From Clostridia bacterium (GTDB lineage: Bacteria > Bacillota > Clostridia > Oscillospirales > RGIG7773): a stretch of DNA of 12,245 nt. The stretch is taken from positions 1 to 12,245 of the forward strand of contig JAFZHO010000045.1 in NCBI GenBank assembly GCA_017554835.1, given 5' to 3'. The first letter of the stretch is position 1. Every line of letters begins with the position of its first letter. Shown here piece by piece: positions 6,435 to 12,245 of the stretch. Below the pieces are notes generated by a model. It made no database searches. It worked only from the letters and a program-made list of their open reading frames with translations, and was not told where the DNA came from. Both the position numbers and the translations under genes were made by a program.

Positions 6435-7298
6435 CTATTGTTTTTCTATTTTTTTAAAAAAATTTTGGGTAGAAATTCGGCCCGGTCTATTAAATCTGTT
6501 AATTTTATACAACTCCCCTTTATCCTTTCCCGCAAGAATATTAACCTTCTCTTCGCAGCAAAGAATTATTTTAAACCCCATATCTTTTATCACTTCATCC
6601 GACTTTTCATTTCGCGCCCCGAAAGGATAGGTGAAAATATAAGGCGTCACCCCAAGTTTATCCTCAATCTTTTTCTGCATTTTTAATATATCTTCTTTCA
6701 TCCCGACGTTATAGAAATTTTCATCCCCATATTTTATAACGCCCTTTCTACCATTTATAATGGAATGAAGATTATAGGTATGGTTACCAAATTCAATAAG
6801 CCCCGAACTTTGCATAATTTTTGCCTCGTCCCAGGTTATATGAGAATAATTTATATGCTTTTCCGAAGATGGAATATTAGAATATAAGTCGCTATAATTC
6901 CCTATAAGAGAAACAACTGCTTTCATATCATATTTCTTCAAAAGAGGAAATGCATAAGAATAAAAACTTTCATACCCATCATCAAAGGTTATCATAATGG
7001 GTTTTTCGGGAAGGGGCACGTTATTATAATAAAATTCCAGAATATTATCCGATGAAACGGTTGTATATCCTTTTTCTTTTATGTATAAAAGGTCTTTTTC
7101 AAATTGGTCAGGAGAGATAGAATAATCTCCCGTCATTTTCTCATTCTTCACCATATGGTGATACATAATGACAGGAAGTTTCACCTCCCTTGCCTTTGAC
7201 ATAACCTGCTTATTATCTTCGGACACTGTTACAACAAGAACGATACAAACAAAAAGACTTATAACTGCAAAAACAATTCTCGAAACAATGGTTTTCAA
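6435..7298 (-). CDS. Membrane-anchored polysaccharide deacetylase (NodB domain)
   Basis: A carbohydrate esterase family 4-type deacetylase, expected to remove N- or O-acetyl groups from cell-wall or extracellular polysaccharide outside the membrane. The first ~25 residues are a hydrophobic signal anchor without a clear cleavage site. The NodB core shows TFDDGYES (104-111, Asp106/Asp107 as catalytic base and metal ligand), HTYNLH (His173 and His178 as metal ligands) and YPFGAR (224-229). MYHHM near 45-49 is typical of the YxkH/PgaB-like branch. The substrate cannot be told. The start is TTG at 7298, with AAGGTGG at 7305-7311 six bases upstream; no better start precedes the signal anchor. It is divergent from rarA, and no clear terminator separates it from the downstream hyd operon, so some read-through is possible. 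Confidence 0.88.
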   Translation of the reverse strand: MKTIVSRIVFAVISLFVCIVLVVTVSEDNKQVMSKAREVKLPVIMYHHMVKNEKMTGDYSISPDQFEKDLLYIKEKGYTTVSSDNILEFYYNNVPLPEKPIMITFDDGYESFYSYAFPLLKKYDMKAVVSLIGNYSDLYSNIPSSEKHINYSHITWDEAKIMQSSGLIEFGNHTYNLHSIINGRKGVIKYGDENFYNVGMKEDILKMQKKIEDKLGVTPYIFTYPFGARNEKSDEVIKDMGFKIILCCEEKVNILAGKDKGELYKINRFNRPGRISTQNFFKKIEKQ

Positions 7299-7386
7299 AT
7301 TTATCCACCTTTTTCAATATACTATACTTAAATTATATGTTTTGAAAATTTCTAATATTATTTTGCTTTTAATTTTTAATAAATTA

Positions 7387-7395
7387 TGTTAAAAT
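7387..7395 (+). promoter_or_regulatory. Extended -10 promoter of rarA-nth
   Basis: TGTTAAAAT has TAAAAT (7390-7395, five of six) with an upstream TG. The -35 at 17-base spacing, TTTTAA (7367-7372), is weak. The start would fall just ahead of the ribosome site AGAAGGTGAT at 7404-7413. Confidence 0.4.
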
Positions 7396-7416
7396 AAATA
7401 GAAAGAAGGTGATTAA

Positions 7417-8691
7417 ATGAGGCCACTTGCAGATATAATGCGACCTGCGACTATCGACGAGGTTGTTGGTCAGCATCATATAATAGGTGAAAATAAAATA
7501 CTTAACCGTATTATAAAAAGCGGTAATATACCTAATATGATTTTTTACGGACCTTCCGGCATTGGTAAAACTACCGTTGCCAATATTATCGCGAAAAATA
7601 CCAATAAAGAATTTTATAAACTTAACGCAACTACTGCCTCTATCGCCGATATAAAAGAAATAATCAATAGCGTTGATACTCTCTTTAACTCCAACGGAAT
7701 TTTATTATACCTTGACGAAATCCAGTATTTTAATAAAAAACAGCAGCAGACGCTTCTTGATTTTATAGAAACGGGTAAAATCACTCTTATTGCATCAACT
7801 ACCGAGAACCCCTATTTCTACGTTTTCAATGCTATTTTATCAAGAAGCACAATATTCGAATTCAAGCCAATTTCAAGCGAAGATATTTTAAAAGTTGTTG
7901 AAAGAGCTTTTATAAAAATCGGCGAAGAATATAATGCAGAAATCAACGTTTCAGATGAGATAAAAGAATATATTTCAATGTCCTGCGGGGGTGACGTGAG
8001 AAAAGCTATCAATACCGTCGAACTTTGCACAATTGACTATATATCAGGAGATTCAAAAAGAGAAATTTCTCTCGAAGATATTAAAATTATCTCCCAGCGT
8101 TCATCAAACAGATACGATAGGGATGGTGACGTTCACTATAATATTTTATCTGCTTTTCAGAAATCCATAAGGGGTTCGGATGAAAATGCGGCCCTTCATT
8201 ATCTTGCACGGCTAATTGATAGCGGAGACCTGATTTCACCTTGCCGCCGCCTTCTCGTTATCGCAAGTGAAGATATCGGGCTTTCCTATCCTCAAGCGGC
8301 TTCTATCGTTAAATCCCTTGTTGATAGTGCTTTGCAATTAGGACTTCCCGAGGCGAGAATACCACTTGCAAATGCGGTTATCCTTCTTGCAACTGCTCCC
8401 AAATCAAACTCGGCAATCTGCGCCATAGATGCGGCTCTTTCCGACGTTAAAAACGGCAGTTTCTCAGATATTCCCCCTCATCTTAAAGACTCTCATTACG
8501 AAGGTGCAAAAAAACTCGGCCACGGAACAGAATATATCTATCCCCACGGCCACCCCGATAACTACGTTCAGCAGCAGTATCTTCCCGATGAAATTAAAGA
8601 CAGAGTTTATTATAAATACGGTAATAATAAATACGAGCAGTCCATCAAAAAATACTGGGAGGACATAAAAAAAGATGAAAAAAAAGGATAA
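7417..8691 (+). CDS. rarA: Replication-associated recombination protein RarA (MgsA), AAA+ ATPase
   Basis: A clamp-loader-like AAA+ ATPase that acts at stalled replication forks with SSB and recombination proteins. At 424 residues it is the normal length for bacterial RarA. Motifs: RPATIDEVVGQHHIIG near the N-terminus (9-24), Walker A GPSGIGKTT (45-53), Walker B LLYLDEIQ (96-103), sensor 1 ASTTENPYF (126-134) and the arginine-finger region LSRS (141-144). The C-terminal half carries the family's tetramerisation/collar region, with SGDLISPCRRLLVIASEDIG and HYEGAKKLGHG blocks. ATG start with AGAAGGTGAT at 7404-7413. The end overlaps nth by 17 bases, so the two are probably co-translated as a genome-maintenance pair. 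Confidence 0.95.
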   Translation: MRPLADIMRPATIDEVVGQHHIIGENKILNRIIKSGNIPNMIFYGPSGIGKTTVANIIAKNTNKEFYKLNATTASIADIKEIINSVDTLFNSNGILLYLDEIQYFNKKQQQTLLDFIETGKITLIASTTENPYFYVFNAILSRSTIFEFKPISSEDILKVVERAFIKIGEEYNAEINVSDEIKEYISMSCGGDVRKAINTVELCTIDYISGDSKREISLEDIKIISQRSSNRYDRDGDVHYNILSAFQKSIRGSDENAALHYLARLIDSGDLISPCRRLLVIASEDIGLSYPQAASIVKSLVDSALQLGLPEARIPLANAVILLATAPKSNSAICAIDAALSDVKNGSFSDIPPHLKDSHYEGAKKLGHGTEYIYPHGHPDNYVQQQYLPDEIKDRVYYKYGNNKYEQSIKKYWEDIKKDEKKG

Positions 8692-9310
8692 AATAAAAAA
8701 GATATATTCAGATTTATCAAAACTTTATCCAAACGTGGAGTGTCAGCTTAATTATTCAACGGATTATGAGCTTCTTTTTGCTACTCGCCTTTCTGCCCAG
8801 TGCACCGACGTTCGAGTAAATAAAGTTACGGAAGAATTATTCTCCAGATACAAAACCTTGGAAGACTATGCAAACGCGGATTTTGATGATATGAGCGAAA
8901 TCGTTAAAAGCTGCGGCGTTTATAAAATGAAAGCTCAGAATATTATAGATAGCGCAAAAATGATTCTTGATACCTACGGCGGAAAAGTTCCCGACAATAT
9001 GGAGGATTTATTAAAACTTCCGGGCGTTGGCAGAAAGACTGCAAATCTTATTTTAGGAGAGATTTACGATAAACCTGCCATAATCGCAGATACCCATTGT
9101 ATACGCCTTTCCAACCGACTTGGGTTATGCGATTTTCCCGACCCTTTGAAAGTAGAAATAACCCTTAAGAAAACCATTCCCGAGGAATATCAGACGAAAT
9201 TCTGCCATCTTCTCGTTTGGCACGGGAGAAACTATTGCAAAGCAAAAAACCCAAGTTGTAAAGAATGTTCACTTTACACCGTTTGCAGTTATTCAAAAAA
9301 AGATAAATAA
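8675..9310 (+). CDS. nth: Endonuclease III (DNA glycosylase/AP lyase)
   Basis: A base-excision repair enzyme that removes oxidised pyrimidines and cleaves abasic sites. It is 211 residues, the same length as E. coli Nth. The helix-hairpin-helix is LPGVGRKTA (115-123) with catalytic Lys121; the catalytic aspartate is Asp139 in ADTHCIRLSNRLG. The C-terminal [4Fe-4S] loop has the exact C-x6-C-x2-C-x5-C spacing (Cys188, 195, 198, 204). The ATG at 8675 lies inside the end of rarA, 12 bases after GGGAGG (8657-8662), a slightly long spacing. No later ATG precedes the conserved region, so this start is preferred. A terminator follows at once. Confidence 0.95.
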   Translation: MKKKDKIKKIYSDLSKLYPNVECQLNYSTDYELLFATRLSAQCTDVRVNKVTEELFSRYKTLEDYANADFDDMSEIVKSCGVYKMKAQNIIDSAKMILDTYGGKVPDNMEDLLKLPGVGRKTANLILGEIYDKPAIIADTHCIRLSNRLGLCDFPDPLKVEITLKKTIPEEYQTKFCHLLVWHGRNYCKAKNPSCKECSLYTVCSYSKKDK

Positions 9311-9340
9311 AAAACCTTCGGATTTTTTTCGAAGGTTTTT
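9310..9340. terminator. Bidirectional Rho-independent terminator
   Basis: AACCTTCG (9313-9320) pairs with CGAAGGTT (9330-9337) around a nine-base loop, flanked by A- and T-runs on both sides. It ends the rarA-nth transcript and the convergent SLH-protein gene (stop at 9345). Confidence 0.88.
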
Positions 9341-9344
9341 TATT

Positions 9345-11687
9345 TTATTTTAGAATATTTACTTTTCCACTAACAACGATTCCCATATCAACTTCGCCCC
9401 CGGGCATATCGTCTTTATCTACCTCGATAAAATAATGGTACATTACCAATTCATCACGTCCAGGTCCCCCTTTGCCAACTTTTCTGAATTCAATGGTGGT
9501 ATATCTATTTTCTCCCTCTCCGATGGCTTTTATAGTAACTTTATTATAAGGCCCCGTGCTATCCATTTTAACTAAAATGAGAACGTTTTCTTTGAAATAG
9601 TTTTCGTCGTATTTTTTGCAATCTACGATAAAACCATATGGGTCTCCCGTTGCCTCGTTAATCTTTTGGTCAAGCTGATAATACTTATTATATTTATTAT
9701 AAAAATCCTGAAGTTCTTTAACCGATCTTATAACGTACATATATCTTTCATAGAAATTATATGATTCAAAATATTCAAATCGCATTTCAACTCGATCGGA
9801 TTTGAAATTTTTAACCTCAATTTCCTCGCGAAGATAGTTATACATCATCTGAGCGCATTCGGCACGGATAATATTATTCTGTGGATTAATATTGTTTCTT
9901 TCATCCCCGTTAAAAATATCTCCAAGACTTGCTACCATGGCGTTATATGCATAAGGAGAAATCTTGTCTAAATCTCTATAATACATATTCATATAGTCAA
10001 GATTTTCAAGTTTTGCTTTTGTATCGTAATTTGCAATAGCTTCTTCGCCTAGTTCTATTCGCATCATTATAAGACTTGCGTCTTCTCTCTTTATGGGATC
10101 GTTTGGTTTGAAAGAGGCGCCATATCCTTTGATTATGCCTTTTTCATAGCATACGTTTACTGCATTATAAAACCAGTTTTCAGTAGAAACATCATCAAAA
10201 ATATGTTCTTCAGGACTTGGAATTTCTCCGTCAAACATATAGTTATATATCATCTGACAAAATTCTGCCCTCGTTATATTATCGTTAAGGTTAAAGAAAT
10301 CCTCTGATTCGCCCTTGAAAATACCTTCTTCCATAACGTAATCAATAGCTCTATATGCCCAATGTCCCTGCGGAATATCACGCATATAATCTATCTTACG
10401 CATTTTGGTGGAAAGGTTTTTCACTTTATAGCTATTTCCCTCATTCAGAACGTAGCGGATGGTATCTTCATCCAAGGAGAGTTCTGTTATACGCTCATTT
10501 TCAGACGTAAGCTCCAGCATTTTTGTAAAAGTTTTATCAACAAGTCCGTATCTACAAATCATATTCGCCTGATACTTGTCATTTTCCGAGGCGGAGAAAT
10601 ATAGATAATTCCCTTTTTTTGCAAGGGCATATACTTTTAGGTTGCCGATATTTATTTCTTGTTCATCTGAAACCTCAGTAAGATTTGAATAAAGTTTTCC
10701 ACCGAAAAAATAATCCCCTCCGTAATAGCATCTTCCATCAAAGAAGAATATTCCCGTATCAATATTTTTTATAAAAGATTCATTAAAAATACCACTATCG
10801 GCTTTTGGAGCATCTTCATCCCAGCCGTAATGAGGATTATCAAGTTCTTTAATATCTGTATCGCTTAAAAGAAAATATTCGTGGTTTACGTAGCCCTCCA
10901 TATCCATATCGTCCGTTTTAGAAAAAGCAGGGTCATCCCAGGTGCAGTCAACATGATACCATTTTCCATCCAGTTCTACCATTGACCAGGCGTGGTTCAT
11001 ATCGTTGCTTTCCACGTATCTGAAACCTATTCCCTCGTGCTTCATAAGGGCATTAAATGCCATTGCATACCCTGCGCAAACTGCCTTTTTATCAAAGAAA
11101 ACACCGTATGCGTTATAAGCATTCTCGTTTGCTTCGCCGCTATTTTCCGTAACTGCGTAATAGGTATCGTAATCGTATTTTGTATTTAATATTATATAAT
11201 CGTGAGCAGCAACAGTCTTTTCCATAACAGACATTTTGCTATCAAATATTTTTGATGCCGTTTTATCAATTTCAGAAACAAGTGCGTTATACATAGTCTT
11301 TATTTCTACGGCGCTTAAATCCGTCATTATCTCAATATCTTGGGCAATTCCTCCAAAACCGTGATTAATTGTAATCGTATAATTACCGTAGAAAATCTCA
11401 GGGTTTTCCATTACCGTTTCTCTAAATAAAGAAATGGCGTTATCAACAGAAAGATTATAGCCATATAAGGAAACATAAGTCATCTGATTTGAAATAAGAC
11501 TGGTTTTGATATGTTCTTTTATTTCGTCCTTATTTATAATGGCTTTCTGCGAATGGAGTTGATAGGTCAGAACGTCGTTAAAAGAGATAACTATGCTCTC
11601 GGTTTTGTCAATCTCTATTGCCTGAACGTTTACCATCACTGATAAAATCATAGCAATTGATAAAACAAAGCTTATTAGTTTTTTCAT
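9345..11687 (-). CDS. Exported transglutaminase-like protein with three SLH repeats and a PrcB-C-like tail
   Basis: A 780-residue surface protein. The start is ATG at 11687, eight bases after AGGAG; an in-frame GTG at 11696 overlaps that ribosome site and is rejected. Signal peptide with cleavage probably after Val-Gln-Ala at residue 23. A transglutaminase/protease-like domain spans about 130-255, with a complete triad: Cys204 in AVCAGYA, His232 in NHAWSMV and Asp247 in YHVDCTWDDP. Residues about 300-430 are Tyr/Gly-rich beta repeats (DUF5050- or propeller-like, uncertain). Three SLH repeats follow at about 436-485, 498-547 and 571-620, with TRAEF, KREDA and IRAEC signatures, expected to hold the protein to a secondary cell-wall polymer. 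The tail (650-780) resembles PrcB-C domains. It has its own promoter and terminator. It may crosslink or cut peptides at the surface; the substrate is unknown. Confidence 0.88.
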   Translation of the reverse strand: MKKLISFVLSIAMILSVMVNVQAIEIDKTESIVISFNDVLTYQLHSQKAIINKDEIKEHIKTSLISNQMTYVSLYGYNLSVDNAISLFRETVMENPEIFYGNYTITINHGFGGIAQDIEIMTDLSAVEIKTMYNALVSEIDKTASKIFDSKMSVMEKTVAAHDYIILNTKYDYDTYYAVTENSGEANENAYNAYGVFFDKKAVCAGYAMAFNALMKHEGIGFRYVESNDMNHAWSMVELDGKWYHVDCTWDDPAFSKTDDMDMEGYVNHEYFLLSDTDIKELDNPHYGWDEDAPKADSGIFNESFIKNIDTGIFFFDGRCYYGGDYFFGGKLYSNLTEVSDEQEINIGNLKVYALAKKGNYLYFSASENDKYQANMICRYGLVDKTFTKMLELTSENERITELSLDEDTIRYVLNEGNSYKVKNLSTKMRKIDYMRDIPQGHWAYRAIDYVMEEGIFKGESEDFFNLNDNITRAEFCQMIYNYMFDGEIPSPEEHIFDDVSTENWFYNAVNVCYEKGIIKGYGASFKPNDPIKREDASLIMMRIELGEEAIANYDTKAKLENLDYMNMYYRDLDKISPYAYNAMVASLGDIFNGDERNNINPQNNIIRAECAQMMYNYLREEIEVKNFKSDRVEMRFEYFESYNFYERYMYVIRSVKELQDFYNKYNKYYQLDQKINEATGDPYGFIVDCKKYDENYFKENVLILVKMDSTGPYNKVTIKAIGEGENRYTTIEFRKVGKGGPGRDELVMYHYFIEVDKDDMPGGEVDMGIVVSGKVNILK

Positions 11688-11709
11688 AGAAATCACTCCT
11701 TATATTTTC

Positions 11710-11738
11710 ATAATAAAGAATATTATTTTTATTGTCAA
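11710..11738 (-). promoter_or_regulatory. Sigma-A promoter of the SLH-transglutaminase gene
   Basis: On the minus strand, a perfect -35 TTGACA (11733-11738), a 17-base spacer and a near-perfect -10 TATTAT (11710-11715). The start would lie near 11703, giving a very short leader that holds little more than the AAGGAG ribosome site before the ATG at 11687. Confidence 0.8.
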
Positions 11739-11792
11739 CAAAATTTCGGCCGTATTTTTGTATTTAACAATATTTTAATATTTTTATTGTTT

Positions 11793-11830
11793 ATATTGCA
11801 CAAATTTGCTATATCGTTTTTGTGCAATAT
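11793..11830. repeat. Perfect 12-bp inverted repeat, 14-base loop
   Basis: ATATTGCACAAA (11793-11804) and TTTGTGCAATAT (11819-11830) are exact reverse complements. There is no T-run directly after either arm, so it does not look like a terminator. It lies between the obg terminator and the SLH-gene promoter, about 55 bases upstream of that -35. It could be an operator or an RNA hairpin. Confidence 0.75.
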
Positions 11831-11833
11831 GCT

Positions 11834-11867
11834 AAAAAGGTCTTCGGAATAATCCGAAGACCTTTTT
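11834..11867 (-). terminator. Rho-independent terminator of obg
   Basis: GGTCTTCGGA (11839-11848) pairs perfectly with TCCGAAGACC (11853-11862) around a four-base loop. Flanking A- and T-runs give a U-tract on the minus transcript. The stem's T-run touches the obg stop codon at 11868-11870. Confidence 0.9.
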
Positions 11868-12245
11868 TTATAAAACAAATTCAAATTCAACGTCGTATAT
11901 AGATACGATATCTCCTTCTTTGATTCCTTTTTCCGTAAGTTTATCAATAACGCCGCTTTTTCTCAAAACTCTCTGGAAATACTGAAGTGATTCATAATCC
12001 TCAAAGTTAACGCTACCGATAACGTTAAGAAGCCATTCGCCCTCAACGTAAAATACGTTGTTATCTCTCGTAATTTCAACGCTTCTATCATCAGGGTCGG
12101 TTTCAATAGGTTCGATATAAGTGCTTTCATAAACCTTCACAGGCGGAAGTATTGACATCTGATGGCGAATTTCTTTCAAAAGGTCGTCAACGCCTTTTGT
12201 TGTTGCGGCGGAAATTTCAAAATACTTATATCCTTTTTCGGTCAC
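11868..12245 (-). CDS. obg: Obg/CgtA ribosome-associated GTPase, C-terminal part
   Basis: The last 125 codons of the Obg GTPase, which assists 50S ribosome assembly and links it to GTP/ppGpp state. The gene continues beyond the right edge, so the N-terminal glycine-rich Obg fold and GTPase motifs G1-G4 are not visible. What remains begins just before the G5 motif ISAAT in FEISAATTKGVDDLL, the end of the G domain. The C-terminal OCT (DUF1967) domain follows, with EGEWLLNVIGSVNFEDYESL and the closing GDIVSIYDVEFEFVL block. The internal methionine near the edge is not a start. A strong terminator follows directly. Paralogous GTPases lack the OCT domain, so the assignment is firm. Confidence 0.93.
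   Translation of the reverse strand: MTEKGYKYFEISAATTKGVDDLLKEIRHQMSILPPVKVYESTYIEPIETDPDDRSVEITRDNNVFYVEGEWLLNVIGSVNFEDYESLQYFQRVLRKSGVIDKLTEKGIKEGDIVSIYDVEFEFVL

Noticed and set aside
11688..11696. GTG start three codons upstream for the SLH protein
   Set aside because: The GTG overlaps the AGGAG ribosome site that serves the ATG at 11687.
11764..11770. TTAACAA, a Rex half-site upstream of the SLH gene
   Set aside because: The partner half at the required four-base spacing does not match TTGTTAA.
11735..11947. Minus-strand 70-codon open frame spanning the obg terminator
   Set aside because: It runs from inside obg through a strong terminator and the inverted repeat in a different frame; composition is AT-driven Lys/Asn/Ile.
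1..12245. CRISPR arrays, insertion sequences, phage genes or attachment sites
   Set aside because: No spaced direct repeats, transposase or integrase motifs, or target-site duplications were seen; the tRNA-Ser at the left edge has no integrase beside it in this window.

Overview
This window looks like a stretch of chromosome from a low-GC anaerobic Firmicute of class Clostridia, possibly a gut or other anoxic-habitat fermenter. The grounds are AT-rich intergenic DNA, sigma-A promoters with strong AGGAGG-type ribosome sites, an oxygen-sensitive electron-bifurcating type [FeFe]-hydrogenase operon with a Rex-like operator, SLH-anchored surface proteins, and RarA, Nth and Obg sequences of Gram-positive type. 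I see no phage, IS or CRISPR sequence, and no pseudogene. Species cannot be named from sequence alone.

Left edge (1-1229): the 5' part of a minus-strand tRNA-Ser(GGA) with its own promoter, divergent from an unrecognised secreted or membrane-anchored 354-residue protein that starts at TTG. A symmetrical terminator at 1244-1279 separates this gene from the convergent hydrogenase operon.

Central operon (1288-6261, minus strand): transcription order is hydC (NuoE-like), a small GHKL-type ATPase, hydD (HndB-like), hydB (NuoF-like) and hydA ([FeFe]-hydrogenase catalytic subunit). Genes are 3-16 bases apart or overlap by 4. This is the gene order I recall for the Acetobacterium woodii hydCEDBA cluster and it resembles the hnd cluster of Desulfovibrio. 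HydA, HydB and HydC are expected to form a soluble complex that exchanges electrons among H2/H+, NAD(P)(H) and ferredoxin. A near-perfect Rex operator lies upstream, overlapping one candidate promoter, so the operon is probably de-repressed when NADH/NAD+ is high. The maturases HydE, HydF and HydG are not in the window. HydA carries TSCSPGW where the textbook L1 motif is TSCCPxW.

Middle (6435-9310): a membrane-anchored polysaccharide deacetylase (minus), divergent from rarA and nth (plus), two genome-maintenance genes that overlap by 17 bases and end in a shared terminator.

Right part (9345-12245, minus): a 780-residue exported protein with a transglutaminase-like domain, three SLH repeats and a PrcB-C-like tail, driven by a near-consensus promoter. 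Upstream lie an unexplained perfect 12-bp inverted repeat, the obg terminator, and the 3' end of the obg GTPase gene, which is cut by the window edge. No intergenic stretch exceeds 300 bases. The most interesting points are the Rex-like operator, the L1 motif substitution in HydA, and the orphan GHKL ATPase inside the hydrogenase operon.
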